From Absidia repens (taxonomy: Eukaryota > Mucoromycota > Mucoromycetes > Mucorales > Cunninghamellaceae), in NCBI GenBank assembly GCA_002105175.1, contig MCGE01000013.1, forward strand, positions 372,001-436,000: DNA of 64,000 bases, in the 5' to 3' direction. The position numbers and the translations under genes are program-made. Shown piece after piece: positions 1-13,663 of this stretch (positions are counted from its first letter, which is position 1; each line of letters begins with the position of its first letter). The notes beneath the pieces are model-generated. The model was not told where the DNA came from. It did not search any database and saw only the letters and a list, made by a program, of their open reading frames with translations.

Positions 1-38
1 ATTCATTGCTAGTCCGATTTGCTTGTGATATTTTGTAG

Positions 39-3000
39 GTGGCTATCAAAGTGATCAAGAAAAAGAACCATGATGATGCCAAACTTGCGAAAGTGGAACG
101 CGAAATTCAAGTCCTCAAGGTAATGAAAGCAAACAATATATAATATATATAAAAAAATAAAAAACAGGATCTCAAGGGACGTGTGTTTGTGTTTATGTTT
201 ACGTGTTGTGTGTTGTCCCTATTTGCCATTTTTTTTTCTCTAAGTGTGTGAAAAAAAATGGCGGTTGCATAAGAGAGCGTTTACAAATTTGGGTGAAAAC
301 CGAGCGAATCAAAAAACTTACCTTTTTCCTTTTTTTAAATTTAGTCCTTACGCCATCCTCATATTGTTAAATTGATTGATGTGTTCGAAACTGACACTCG
401 TATTGGAATTATTTTGGAATATGCTTCAGGTAATATATCATGATCAAAAAGAATAAAAAAGTGACTTGCGGTTTGTTTGTTTACTCTTTCATTTTATTTA
501 TTTATTTATTTTTAATCATTCAAGGGGGCGAGTTGTTTGAATATGTTTTGTCCCACAGCTCTTTGGAAGAAGATGTAGCAAGAAACCTATTTGCCCAATT
601 GATCAGCAGCGTGTATCACATGCATATGAAAGACATTGTACATCGAGATTTGAAATTGGTAAGTTGAGGTGATTAAACCTGCTTGGGGTTAAAAAAGGCA
701 AGAAGGGCAATCATGTCTAATTATTCTTTTTCTGCTTTTATTAGGAAAACCTGTTATTCTTGGATTCTCAGCAAACGCACATTATTGTTAGTGACTTCGG
801 CTTTGCCAACAGTGATGCCAACAATAAAGATCTGCTGTCAACATGTTGCGGATCACCAACCTATGCTGCTCCGGAATTGGTGTATCCGTCAGGTGGCTAC
901 AAAGGTCCCGCTGCTGATGTATGGTCGTGTGGGATTATATTATACTGTATGGTGTGTGGATATCTACCTTTTGATGATGACCCAGAAAACCCCGAAAGCG
1001 CCAATTTACATCAACTTTATCGCTACATTCGCTCAACAAACGCCTTATCCATTCCAAATTTTGTCAGTGATGATGCTCAAGACCTTATTCGAAAAATGCT
1101 CCAACATGATCCCGCCAAACGCTGCAGTGTAGAAGCTATCATCAATCACCCATGGTTGCAAGCTTATCGCTCTACTCTCTTTGACATGTCAACGGAGCAA
1201 CTGGAACAACAGGCCTTGGATTCTATTACAAAACATCACGTAGCGCCTCCTTCTCCTTCGGTTGGTGCCAACGAATATCAGACCAATGGCGACCACCGCC
1301 ATCACAATCAACTTTCGGCCATTCAAGAAAACCAACAACACCAAGAAGATGAACAAGAACAGCAACAAGATGATGATGGATCAGCAGCACATGCATGTAA
1401 TTTTTTGGAATTAAGTCAACACATCAATATCAACTGTGACACCGACCATCAAACACAAAACGACAAGGATATTATGCAGGTAGCAGATGTGGGGGAAGAA
1501 TCTCAAAATGCGATGGAACCTGGAATGAGCTATAGACCTTTGGAACTTACTCAAGCCGACGACTTAGCTCAACATGTTCAGCAACACCCAAAACTTATCC
1601 AAACTGACGAAGCAACAGATCTGATGTCAACAAAGGAACAGCGGAATCGAGTAGTACCTATCCAAACACAAAGCGACAATCAACATATGAACCACGACAC
1701 ATCATCTGGGGTTTTGGATGCAAAGAAAGTGGACCAGCAACCATATGAAGTGACTCAAGGGGATCAATCGTTACCACAAAATGAAGCTCAACTTCCTGCT
1801 GTACTTGAAAATGGTGATCAAGAATTGTCCGCAACTGAAAACCAACTGGAAAAACCGGTTCCACATGCAACGGGAAAGGAAGGACTGCCTCAGCCTGCAG
1901 ATGGATTGGATGAACTCGCTTCGCCTGAACATGGAAAAAAGGAACTGACATCACCGGAAAATCATCATCAAGAAATTACTCAGCAAGTGCACCATCATCA
2001 AGAATTGGCACCAACTGAACTGCCACCAATTGAAACTCACCATGACGAAGCAACCCGACAAGAAAATCAACAACATCAAGAGCTCGCCCTAAATGATCAA
2101 AATTTTCAAATATTGACCGAGGAAAATCTACAGATGAAATTGGATCATTGCAGTGGACAAAGCGAAACTGGCTTGGTGCAAAACGGCGAACTCTCGCGGG
2201 GATATACTCAGTCTGATGATAGTGTTCAAAAATTGGATAGACAAGAAACGCAACACGACAGAGAAAATATGAAGGAATCCGTAATCCTGCACCACGAATT
2301 GGATCAGCATAAATGTGTACACCAACAGCACCGTCAGATTGCAGAGGTTGAAGCATTGAACGTCAACGGTGACCAAGCACCACAACATCCCGTCGACACG
2401 CAGTCTCCAGTAGCAACAACGCCTGCAGATATCGAAACAAATACTGTAAAGTTATCGTCGTCGTCATCATTATCATCATTATCTCACACGAACAACGAGG
2501 ACCTCTCATTACTTCCATCATTACCACCTATACTCAATGACGAGGAGGAAATTTTACACGACTCTGGGATCAAGGAACAGCAGCGCCAAAGGCAACCCAG
2601 CTTGCGAAGAATAAAAAAGTTTAGGCCTTCACTCACAGAAGACGAACCATTGCCTATCAGCATCACCATCTCCACTAACAAGGGTACTGTCAAAACCGTG
2701 GATCAAAACGACCATGACGAAGATTCAAACAATTTTATTGGAATTCGGGGTTCGTTATTGGGCAAAGACGATGATACTCGGCACCACAGCGCCACGATAC
2801 AGAACGACGCTAACGCCAATGGCGTGAACAACGACCATGCAGCAAAATTTGACGACAGTGGCGACGATGACGGCGACGATAACAATAACGTCAACGGCAG
2901 CAGCAACATCAGCAAAGGAAAGGTACAGAATTGGAAATCCGCAAGTCTTCCTTTATTGAACCATTCATTCGACACCACGACTACATCTGTTGACGCAAAC

Positions 3001-3951
3001 ACATCTACAACTAACCTGAACGATGCAATCAAAAAATATAACAACCGCGCCAGTCTACCAACCTCGCCCAAAAAGAACCACAAACGATTCCCATCTATCC
3101 TTTCTTTGAACCAAACTGGACCACGACCTCAACGCAGCCAGTCAACACATTTGCCCAAGAAAAGTGCCTTCGAAACTCAGGAAAAGGAACCATCATCATC
3201 ACCGACAACAACGACGCCAACGTCAACAACAAAATTACCAGTGGGAAGAAAACGAACCGTGACCCAGACTGTCAAAGCTTGGATTCACAACAAAAAAAAG
3301 CCATTCACCAAACATTCATCCACTTCATCGTTGTCAGAATCATCCTCTTCCGGCGAATTTGATGCTCATGAACACTCAACGGTAGGAACACATCAGCAGC
3401 AACAGCAACAGCATGACGATGACGGCGACGACGACGACAAGAAACAGCAGCAGCAACGACGACGAGCACAACAGCAGCGGCAAATTCAGCAGTACCGATC
3501 CTCGTCTTCACCTTCTTCTACCGAAACAAGTACCACGGACCCACTATCACCATCTTCTGGAATGCGGACACTGCCTCATGCCCAAGGTGAAAATCTGACC
3601 TCCATGGCACCCGGGCATTTGATCCTTGCCCTTGTTCGTATGTTGACTGCTCTTGGCATTGATGTGAAACATGACTCTCCCTACCAACTGACGTGTCTTC
3701 GAAAGAGTTGCCATCATCACAAACATGGGTTTAGCAAGAAACGTAACAGCAAACCGTTCACTGTATTGACAGCACCTATCTATGGCCCTCCGGAACTGGA
3801 TCATGGTCATCATGTGTCATTCTCGGTGGAGATTTGCAAGTCTCTTTTGTCGGATTTACATGTCATTGATATCCAACTGACTGATGGTGACGATTTAGCC
3901 TTCCAATTCTTACGATCCAAACTACTTGCTTTGTTGAATCTGAATGTGTAA
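39..3951 (+). CDS. Kin4-like Ser/Thr protein kinase with C-terminal KA1-like domain (5' partial)
   Basis: Exons 39-119, 345-429, 525-658 and 745-3951 join in phase into 1168 residues; the first exon(s), with the glycine loop, lie left of the window. The catalytic domain is visible: VAIKVIKKK with the ATP-binding Lys, VHRDLKLENLL catalytic loop, SDFGFAN, CCGSPTYAAPE activation segment and ADVWSCGIILY. The stretch GYLPFDDDPENPESANLHQLYRYI resembles the budding-yeast Kin4/Frk1 and fission-yeast Ppk1 branch of CAMK-like kinases, which act in cell-cycle checkpoints and polarity. About 800 residues of Gln/His/Asp/Ser-rich, probably disordered linker follow. The last ~100 residues (ILALVRMLTALGIDV, then VSFSVEICKSLLSDL) look like a KA1 membrane-binding domain. 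AATAAA lies at 4129-4134. Kinase identity is certain; the Kin4 assignment is by motif only, and a Kin1/MARK-type kinase is possible because of the KA1-like tail. Confidence 0.85.
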
Positions 3952-6106
3952 ATCGGTGGACCGTGACCTCATATATCCTTAGTTATATCCTTAGTTATAT
4001 CCTCCTCCTCCTCCCTTCTTTATCTTTGATATTTCCAATACATTTATTTTACCCTTTAGTTTCAGTTATGTCGATTCTCCCTTTCCTCTTTTTTGATTAT
4101 TTATGTATTACTCTTTGATTATTCGCTCAATAAAAAAAAATTCTTATTTACCGTACATAGTCATTCTGTTTCTATTTTTTTTTTTTTAAGAAAATTGTAT
4201 GACATGTGTTATCAAATGGTTTTGCGCTACTGCGTGCTGCTTTCAATTTGGGCTTCTTTTTTATTTATTTATTATACCACAAGCGAAAATAAAAAATATA
4301 GAATGTCTATCCTAGCAGTATGACCTAGATTGATTAATATGAATAGTTGAGAGGAGGTAGGGGAAGGGGGAAGAAATAGGGCTATATTTCATATTACTGA
4401 CGTTCAACTGTCGACTAATTGCTCGGTCACTATGCGGTGGTACAAGCAATCGTAGAGAAGCTAGGAAAGAAATGGAAAAATGCTCTATAGCGGAGGCTAC
4501 ACACACAGCACGGCCAACATTTATCTATATGATTGGTCATACTGTAAAGGGATATAGCCATTTTTGATAATTGGGTGATATAATATGTTGTTGGGTTTCT
4601 AGCTGGGGGAAGAGAATGTAGTCATAGCGGTGAACTAGAAAAGCTGGTGTTTGGCAGGGTATTCACAAAACAGCCACCATAGCAATATTCTTTATTATTC
4701 TATGCGTCATAGTATAGCTGATAATAAAAAGGCATATTTTATTGAAATATATTGCTAGATACTAAACTAAATGCAAAGGGCTCATTGGATTTAGGGGAAG
4801 ACCTTTGGGAGGAAGCATGAGGGAGAATAAAACGAGATTTGAAGAATGGTCAACACTAATCTAGATGGGTAATTGTAAAAAGGGATCTAATATCCTGTAG
4901 AATACGAGTCATGCCAAAGCCCAACCGTGTAAGCTTTATTGAGGCATAACAATGTTCAACATTCATCAATTGGGAAGGCTGATGGTATTAAGGAAGGTGA
5001 TCTATCGCAAAAGAAATGAGAGAAGTTTACGGGTCATTTTTCATTGAAGCAAGTAAAAACAAAGACATGTTTTATTCAAATATGGATTCAAACTATGGAT
5101 AAACTAAGACTAAACTAAGGTAATGGTGACTCCATAAATGTCAACTAATGGTGGTCCTAAAATCCTGAATTCAAAATGAAAGGGTTTCCCCATGCACCTT
5201 GTATTGCCTGAGCTGAAATCCCTTCTAAACTAGACCTGACACTAATCTAAGTCCAACATGAACCCAAAGACGTTGAATGGCGAAGGAAAGAAAAAAAAGA
5301 AAATGAAAAGAAAGAGAGACCGCCGAAAAAAAAAAAAAAAAATTGGGAGTAAATAAAAAAATCACATGGACGGAATTTGAAATACGTCTTTCTGATCTCT
5401 CCTGCGGGTTTGGTTTGCGTTTGTTATTATTTTTTGGTAGATACCCAAAAGGAAACTTCCCCTCTTTTTTTTTTACAGCGATCAACATCGCACAAAATTA
5501 TCACCGTGGTTTTTCTGTTCTCACATCGGTACTATACAGTGCTTGTGCATGGAGATGAAAAAAAAAAAAAGCTAATGTGCGTGTGCGCAAATAGATGAGA
5601 GGCAGTAACGATCAACTTTAAATGTCTATGCTGATGCGATTTCTTTGTATATATCAAAAAAATACGCTCTTCTCCACCATACTATAGTTTTTCGAGAAAT
5701 GTAAGGTGTAATATCATAGCGAAATGCCTTGAACTTCAAAAGGCAATGTCTAAGCACCGTAACATTTATTCCTTTATTACATTTAATCTTTCTTAGGAAT
5801 GCAATGTCGGAGCACTATCATATACCACTGTCCGACAATAGCGCTTTCACTATAAACAGCACTTTCACAATATAGTCTCCCACGACTATCAACACTTTTC
5901 CCACACAATATTTGATTTCCGAAGACTCCGTAGGTATAGCATCAAAACGTTAATTGGGACAATAAAATGTGATAAATATTGTTTATTGATAAATTAGAAA
6001 TACAAAGATGAATAGATAATATAAGTAAACAAGATATAGAGTAACTAATTTCAGTATAAATAAGTATACAGGAGGTTAAAATAATAATAATAAAGGGTAA
6101 GAGAAA
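3952..6106. other. Intergenic region holding one dispersed repeat copy
   Basis: It contains the kinase 3' UTR (poly(A) signal near 4129), then AT-rich sequence, then repeat copy A (about 4595-5390). The short open frames here are low in complexity and lack domain signals, so I see no gene. 5980-6100 is the 3' flank of the minus-strand transporter; TTTATT near 5981 would be AATAAA on that strand. Confidence 0.6.
4595..5390 (+). repeat. Dispersed repeat family, copy A
   Basis: Same order of blocks as the other copies: GGTGAACTAGAAA at the left (shared with copy G), repeated TTTTATTGAA motifs, the core AATGAAAGGGTTTCCCCATG at 5175, CTTCTAAACTAG.CCTGACACTAATCTAAGTCC, an A-tract, and a degraded E-box-like block at 5362-5383. 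No open reading frame is conserved. Boundaries are by eye, and no terminal repeats or target duplications are clear. Confidence 0.8.
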
Positions 6107-7734
6107 CTAAGCTTTGACAAAGAGTTTAGGACCACTGTGCATGAATCGTAAAAGAGCAGCCATTAATCCAGCAAAGAGAAACAGCACTCCACCAAAAATG
6201 ATCGCCCCTTTGTAACTTCCACCGTTGTGATCAATAATAGCGGCTGAGATAGGTTGCCCAAATAATCCACCGAAGATCCAAGCAAAGTAGAGCCAGCCGT
6301 TGGCACTTTCCACCAATTCCACACCGACGCACTCGATAATGACTGAAGAAACACATGTGACATATCCACCACCGAAGAGACCAAAAAGAACGACAAAGGC
6401 CCATAGTGAAGCAGCTGTTTCGGCGGTATACCATACAGCCAAACATACCACGCCACACATAATAGTCACCATGCAAGTGACGTTTTTTCGCCCTATGTAG
6501 TCACTGAGAACCCCATTCGTTATTTTGCCCACCACCATTAACCCGGACATGACACCAGAGAGATTGGTCGAAATGATGGAAGGGAGACCGAGGGATTCGG
6601 CATAGGAAGGAACAAAGCTGGAAGGACTATAGAATGCAAAGTTGCCAATAAAGTGAATGCTGAATAGGACCCAAAAGCTCTTGTTTTTGAATGTGCTGGT
6701 ATCAATGAGAGGGACGTCACGAGGTATCGGGTTCAGTTGTTTTACGGTCAAAAAAGAGATAGCTAATAAGCCCATTTGCATAAACCCAAGAATACGTAGT
6801 GACCACTGGTAGCCCACACTCTCAATTGCTGCCCGAATGACATTGGTGATGACTAGCCCTCCTATACCAGATCCTAACAAAAAGAAAAAAAAAAGTGTCA
6901 ACTTGTAAATACAGAACAAATATCAGAAAAAAGAGGCACCAACCTGATATAGCAAGTCCAACAGCCAAACCACGTCGACTTGAAAACCATTGTTGAGGTC
7001 CACTGATACATGGGAACCATGCGAGCGATGAGGCAATTCCACTAAGCACACCCTGTGTGAGATAAAGGTGCCAAATCTAATGTATATGCATAATAGGAAA
7101 ACAAAAAATTGTCAAATGATTGAAGAAGAAATAAACACAAAAAAAAACAATTCAAATACCGATGAAGATATCGAGGCCATCATCATTGAAAAACCGGAAA
7201 GGATACATGCCACGCCCAACATCCATTTGTAGCCAACTTTTCCACAAAGGTACACATGAAAAGGCCCAGTGATATTTGTTAAAGCAAACCATAAAGACCC
7301 AATCCAACTCAAGTTTGTCATTTCCCCTGGGTATAAATGTTTATTGTAGTAGTTGAGGTAAACTCCCCAAGAATAACTATCAATAGAAAAAAAAAAGGTC
7401 AGTATGAATCATTGAATGAAATCAATGACCGAATATAATATCAGCTTTCTTCTATTTCTTTTATTTTTTTATTTTTTTTACCCATATCCTTGAGTTGCAA
7501 ACAGGCCCTAAAGGAGTACAAACAATAATAATAGTAATAATAATATTAACATATATTAGAAACACTGTTTATTTTCAATTTGCTGGCACCTACACAGAAA
7601 CATCCAACTACAACTAGCCATGCGATCCCACCGTTCGGAGGTTCCCGTAAATTTGATTCATCTTTTTCAATAATTTCAATACTATGAATAGTAGTTATAT
7701 CAACTTTTTCCACATCTTTGACTTCAGAGGCCAT
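6107..7734 (-). CDS. MFS monocarboxylate-type transporter (MCH family)
   Basis: Exons on the minus strand are 7594-7734, 7482-7507, 7160-7376, 6944-7076 and 6107-6873; all phases close, giving 427 residues. The N-terminal PPNGGIAWLVVVGCFC matches the conserved PDGGWGW-type entry of transmembrane segment 1 in the monocarboxylate porter family. Later segments include WIGSLWFALTNITGPF and SGIASSLAWFPCISGPQQWFSSRRGLAVGLAISGSGIGG, and the C-terminal half has six hydrophobic helices. Fungal relatives (Mch1-5) are plasma-membrane or vacuolar carriers; Mch5 imports riboflavin, and several others have no known substrate. The 26-base second exon is easily missed. The substrate cannot be read from sequence. 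Confidence 0.88.
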
Positions 7735-8517
7735 TTTTCAAAACTTTTTTATTTATTTGTTTTAATTCTTTGACGTTATTGAAGAAAGAGGAAGGGAAAT
7801 ATTTGGGGAAGATTCTCTTTTAAATGGCTCGATTTTCATATAAAATATCAACCTTAATTATGAGGACCGAACCCATATCAGGAATCGAGGAATAGAGTTT
7901 CTGGATTTTCTTACCCCGCAAAATCATGACTATTGGCTGATAAGATACCCTATCACACTCTGTATCTTTTTTTTTTTTTCCCGAGTATGATAATAAAACC
8001 ACAAAAGAAATAAAGCAAAAATGACAAATGATGATCATTTATGATGACTATTTTACGTCTGAGGTTGGCACCTTTCACATTTAAACTCTCATAGTAGATT
8101 TGGTTGCGGTTTTTTTAAGGTTTTTACCACCCACTTTTCTATTTTTTTTTTTATAAATCCGCTATGGGAATGTAAAACAAGTTCACCTGCTCTCCCGTCA
8201 TCAATACCTTGCAGATAATCAACTACAACTCTAACTTTTATTACCAATTACACTATTCATAAAAGTGTGCATTATCCATCATATATATTCAATCATCTGC
8301 TCAATATCAAAAAAAAAAAAAAAAAAAAATTCAGGCACCGTGTTTAACCAATAAAATCATCGCACAGTAAATATGATAGGTGACCTTTCGTTCACTGCAC
8401 ATCAACAGGATAACCAACGAACACACTTACAAATCTACCACAATTACACATGAACGTTAAAAGAAGACAATGAATCACGTTATATAATATTTTTTATTGA
8501 TTATATAAAGGGGATGA

Positions 8518-8552
<35 letters not shown>

Positions 8553-8737
8553 AAAGATGTACAAAAAGAGAGAGGGGGAAGGGCAAGAGATAATAATAAT
8601 ACTAACAATGATAATAGGGAATATACTATGAGTGACTACACAATAAAAGAAGGGAAGCCCAAGAGAATCACCACAAATAAAAGATCCCATTCCTACTATA
8701 GTTCACAAAGTCCATCGATGTCTAGTGACTTGTCATT
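7735..8737. other. Intergenic, no gene seen
   Basis: This is the promoter side of the minus-strand MFS transporter and the 3' flank of the minus-strand cornichon gene. It holds A-tracts at about 8310-8330 and a run of roughly 30 A at 8521-8550. A forward Lys-rich frame starting in that run is low-complexity and is not accepted. Confidence 0.55.
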
Positions 8738-9673
8738 TTAGGAATCAGCAGCGATCAAGGCCACAATCATACGATACAAGAAGTAGAAGAACATCTAAAC
8801 ATATGCGAAAAAGTGAGCGGGTCAGTCCAAAGTTTCAGTGTCAATCTTCTCACCACTGCACTGTACCCTCTTGTTTTTTCAACTTACCACCAAATAAAAT
8901 CCAAGCTTGATAAAGCACTCCTTTTTATGTGCAGATAGCGTGCGGAAGATTTCGGTAGCATCTAAAATATACAGTATAAAAAATAGGCGATCAAGTTATG
9001 TCAGCCACCAGCTCAAGATAATCTTGTCCACGCAGTCAATCCTATGATCATTCACCTCCCAAAAGAAGTTTACTTACCATACATATGACGATTTGAAGTC
9101 ACTCTATAATAAAACAATACAAGATGATAATGAGTAACATGTACCCACCTTTCATTAGCTACAATTCTTTTCGTTTTGCGACTTACTTTTGAATATTGTA
9201 GACTACAAGCGGCAAATTGAGCAACAAAGCTATCCAACTTCCATTGATTAAAAACATAAAGAACAAAAAAGCATGAGCACCCATTTCCGGCAAGACAAAC
9301 TATCAAAAACAAAACATGAATGAGATAGGTGCTTAGATGATCCTTTTGTTACCGGTGAAGTAGTAGTACGCGTATCCCGCCCTCCCTCCCCACCGTCCAT
9401 GCCGTTTCATCCCTTTTATCGCACTTACTTGGTTGAGTTTGTTGCAAAGATCAATAGGGTTGATATAGTCACATTCCAAATCAGAGAACATAATCACCTA
9501 TTTAACGATAATAAAATATAAAAAAAAAAAATAGAGTCAAGGTAATAGAAGCAGACATAGAGCATAGCCTATGGGTGGTCATAAAAAAAAAAGGATACGA
9601 AAAACACCATCATGAATAAAAGTAGAGCGGCCATAATGACCGCAAAAAGGAATAGCATGGCTTCACCGGGCAT
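8738..9673 (-). CDS. ERV14: Cornichon / Erv14-family COPII cargo receptor
   Basis: Six short exons on the minus strand (9599-9673, 9429-9497, 9187-9299, 9078-9103, 8888-8961, 8738-8794) join in phase into 137 residues, the family's usual length (yeast Erv14 has 138). Diagnostic segments are FSDLECDYINPIDLCNKLNQ, LPEMGAHAFLFFMFLING, LLLNLPLVVYN and the C-terminal block MYDATEIFRTLSAHK followed by ECFIKLGFYLVMFFYFLYRM. Three to four membrane helices are expected. The protein loads integral membrane cargo into COPII vesicles at the ER. All donors are GTA (GTAAGT in most; GTATCC for exon 1). No single reading frame longer than about 40 codons represents it, so simple gene finding could miss it. 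The start is the first ATG before the first hydrophobic helix. Confidence 0.95.
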
Positions 9674-10482
9674 CTTGATATATATTATATATAAATATAT
9701 ATATTTTTCTTCTATAAAGTTAACAAAAAACAGAGAAAAAAAAAAGAAAAATACAAAAAAAGGGTTGAGTTGTTTACAGTTTTACAAGAAAAGGCCGTTT
9801 CTGATTTCAAATTCCGCTGTTTTCGGGATGAGTGTGCGTGTGCATCCTACCACAGAGTGCAAAAAACTTTGTGTTGACTGAACAACTTGACTATGTTGTG
9901 TCTTGCTGCTGGTTTTTTTTTTTTTTTTTTTAGCAAAAATTCATGCACATCCGACACAAAATACTGTTTTTCTTTTCTGTCAAAAATAATCTATCATCAT
10001 CATTGCATCTACTTTTTAGTACCATCTCACATCCTATTGTATCAACCAACCCACGAAGGTGATATTTGCGCTCTTGGTAAAAGAAAAAGTCACTGGTGTT
10101 ACCATGTATCTACAGCCATTGGTACATTTTGTCAAGTTTGTGTTTCCCTCTATCAATATGATTTTTTTTTTCAGCACTCCTCTAGTCCCGCTACATACAG
10201 TTGGGGTTTTTTTTTAACGACACATTTTATTTGATAAAAAAAAATAGAACGGGATAGATATATAGAAAGATTTCGGTGGGGTAGGGGAAGATAAAATATA
10301 AAAACTAAAACACTAAAATTCATTGGGGGGGGTGATGGGGGAGGGGAGGGTCAAAGAGAGGGGATATCTGAATAATAAAAATATAAAATATAAAAATATA
10401 AAAAATGGGGGTGTATAAGGGACGAAAGAGAGAAAAAAAAAACTAATATCTAGAGAATAAGTATATATCACCAAGTTGGCCA
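9674..10482. other. Intergenic, no gene seen
   Basis: AT-rich promoter side of the cornichon gene and a G/A-rich 3' flank (10250-10480) of the minus-strand FZO1. Small open frames run through T-tracts and have no support. Confidence 0.55.
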
Positions 10483-13204
10483 TCAGAGCTTCAAAGGTTC
10501 TTCTATTTTGGATTGGTCAATATGCACCGATTCCACCTTGTCCAAGAGCATAGTCGATTTTTCCAACAAAGCGCTGAAGTAAGCCATGGATTCCTGTGAG
10601 GTATGAATTACCAATTCCAGCTCGTTGCGCTTATTTTCCTTGGATTCGATGGCTTTTTGCAATCGAGACTGAATTTCCCAGCCTTCCACACGGAGCACCT
10701 TACGAGCATCACGGCCAATACGATGACTTTGAGCATCCACATAACCAGTATCTCGAACAGCCTGTTTGAATTTGCGCACCAGTTTTCGTTCGACCGCGTA
10801 TCGCATGTCAGCCACCACATACACCAGCAAACTAGCACCAACCACACCGACCACAGGTAAAGCAAAACGACGTATATTGTTGATGCCCATCATCGACGAC
10901 ATATTCCATAAGCTAGATACCGCATCCTTGAATCCCATCACACGGCCACCTACCATTGCCACCGCACCCATCGACAAGGCACACCCAGAGAATTTATCAT
11001 CCACCATGAGATCAAAAAAGTCGGTCGTTTCCACTTGGATCACGAGACGGCGATCGCGAGGTCGTAAAAACATTCCATCGGCATTGGCCACGCGCGGGAA
11101 ATTGCCCAACTGGTCTTCGGCGACTTGATGCAGGTTCGTCAGGGTCTGTTCGGTGTCCTGTCTTGTTTGTTGTTCCACGGATCTAATTTCTTGCACCAAG
11201 GCCTGGGCCATGGATTCACACAGATCTTGCGCATATTGCCAAATCAACAATATCCCCGGGTATTCCAAAGGTTGGATGGCGTGGTGTACCTGATCGGCCG
11301 CCTCTTGTAAGTGTTCCACTGTGTGTTGTTGCATGACTGTGACAGCGTTTTCCGCCATACGTTCGACTTGGTTCAGCATGCGATCCCGAGCACGCAGTAA
11401 TCGTTCATACGCAGGTAAATCTTGTTCCAGCATTTCATTCGCTTCCTTGTGTTTGATGGCAGCATCAGCTTGGTTGGCTTCCGATAGAACGCCAATATCC
11501 AGTAACAGGTTCACCAGATAGTTCTTGGCAGGCAACAATTTGCTCTTGGTGCGGTTGCCCAGGACAAAGGCTCGCAAGCGTTCTTCCAATCTGGCAAAGT
11601 CCGGAGCATCCAATTTGCGTGACCCTGGCTCCAAATCCACACTTCCGGCACTGACAAAGTGGACCAAATCGTCGGCGTCTTCATAGGTTGCTGGTGACAG
11701 TTGGCGAATTTGTTCAAGAATCGTTCGTTTGCATCGTTCCTTGTCGCGAATAGAATCGAAGCGGTTCACAACAATAAAGATATGCGTTTTTTCATTGGCG
11801 GCATTCCATAAAAATTCTTTACCCTATTTGTAGAGAAAAGAAAAAAAAAAAAAAAAAGACAAAGAGTGAGTCATTGAGCTAAACCATTTTTTGATATATT
11901 TGGAAGGCGGCTAATCATTCATAACTTACAGAAAGTGTAAAGTGATTTTCAGCACTAACGACGAAGACAACGACATCAATTTCTTCTTGACGGGCAAAGA
12001 CAGCCGTAGTTTTGAGGGAGTCGGTATTCAAACCAGGGGAATCAATCAAGGCAATATCGACAATTCCGTTGTGTAAAAGACTTTCTTGAGTAGCACGAGC
12101 ATCGTTGGTGTAGATTTTGACCATTTGATAACGATCCTGATCAAGATCATCCATGATAAAAGAGTCCAAATGGCGCATTTCAATGATATGATAGGTGTTA
12201 GGGTTCAAACGATCATAGAGATCCACTTGAGGGATGGCATGGACTTGTTCTAAACCGTTATTGATGGTGGCGTCGAGGACTTCACAAAACATGTTGGTGC
12301 AAGGTTGTTGGTCAGCAGGCAAGAGTTCACGTTTGAGGAGCGCATTGACAAAGGTACTTTTACCAGCATTGAGGTCACCAGTTACAAGCACCTTGGAAGA
12401 AGTATCGGCCACACGGTTGTATAGGTTGTCCAAATGACGTTTACATTGTGAAAGCTTTTCATCCAGGAGATTGGCAATAGACGTCTTTTCCAAAGCTGAG
12501 TGTACATTGGTGGAAGCATAGCCAACTTTCATATCCAAATGAAGGATGTTGAATTCTTGTTTCAAAAAGCTGGCATGGAGACTATTGGCGCCAATAAGGG
12601 TGGAAGTGGACGAGGCTAAATTGTCAGATTGAATGGAGGTACGACGATTATGATGATTGTAGAGTGATTCAACAATAGAAGAAGGACCCTTCATATCAGG
12701 TTGAGAAGCTGTTTCCAAATGAAGTGTCGAATCTAATCCTGCAAGTGCCGAGGCTGTCATGGAGCGTTGAGGAGTCAAACGTTGTTGTTGCTGTTGTTGT
12801 TGCTGAGCCTTTGGGAAGGGAGGATAAAAGACAGAGTGTTCCTTGTTGTTGCGATACAAATCATCACAAATGTTTTTCACAGAGGCAATGTGAGTCAAGA
12901 GTCGCTGACAGCTATCATGATAGGTTCTGTGTTCTTGAGCAGCATTCATTCTATATTGATGGGTTTGCGCAGCTGAGCGGATAGACGATGAGGAGGAAGA
13001 GGGTGACATGGCGATAGGAGAATTCAAAATAGAAGAAGCAGGGCTGAACATCTTTGATGAGCGAGAGCCAGAAAGGTCAAGCTTAGGAAGTGGTGTAGAT
13101 TCATTTAAATCGTCACGGAGAGCGTCAATGCTTGGTGAAGAGTTTCGTCGGAGATGGCGGCGAGCACTAAGCATTGATGAGGGGACGCCGTAGATGTCGG
13201 ACAT
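10483..13204 (-). CDS. FZO1: Mitofusin, mitochondrial outer-membrane fusion GTPase
   Basis: Two exons (11930-13204 and 10483-11823) give 871 residues, close to yeast Fzo1 (855). The dynamin-like GTPase shows G1 GDLNAGKSTFVNALL near residue 280, G2 around PCTNMF, G3 DSPGL and G4 NRFD just after the intron. Heptad-type helices follow. The paired hydrophobic hairpin near residues 700-755 (ALSMGAVAMVGG, then VVGVVGASLLVYVVADM) fits the U-shaped outer-membrane anchor, and another coiled coil ends the protein. Mitofusins tether and fuse mitochondrial outer membranes. The N-terminal ~170 residues are Ser-rich with a poly-Gln run and are probably disordered. The start is the first ATG in the frame and is divergent from the HPC2-like gene. 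Confidence 0.96.
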
Positions 13205-13663
13205 GATGTACTGAAATAAAGGCGAATAAAGAAGATAAGTACTGTTGGTGTTGTAGGTACAAGGGTATTGTGTTGTAGTAGGTCGATAGAATCAACGGAG
13301 CGTTTTCTAATAAAACAATAGATAATAAAGTTAGGTTTGAAAACATCAACAATAAAAATATTCACTATTCTTTTAAGCTTACTTTTGATAATAAGAACAA
13401 TATAACAATATATAAAGGAAATAATAAATTTAAAAAGAGAGAGGTTTAAAAAGTAATAATAAAGAAAAGGGGGAAAGAAAAGCGAGAGGCAATGTTTTCA
13501 ATCTTTTTTTTTCCGTCTAGGTTTGTACAATAACGTCATTCCGCCAATCAGAATTCGTGAATTTTCGGGTGTATCTGGCTTTTTTTTTTTTTTTTGGTCC
13601 ACTCATTTTTTTTTTTCCCTCTTTCCCAAACCAAATTTCTTTTTTTTATAATTTTGTCATACG
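13205..13663. promoter_or_regulatory. Shared divergent promoter of FZO1 and the HPC2-like gene
   Basis: The 459 bp between two divergently transcribed start codons must hold both promoters and 5' UTRs. It contains T-rich tracts (13505-13640) in front of the plus-strand gene. I see no clear TATA box for either direction. Confidence 0.5.

Noticed and set aside
8514..8910. Lys-rich and Ser-rich plus-strand frames
   Set aside because: They begin in an A-tract and overlap the last exons of the cornichon gene on the other strand.
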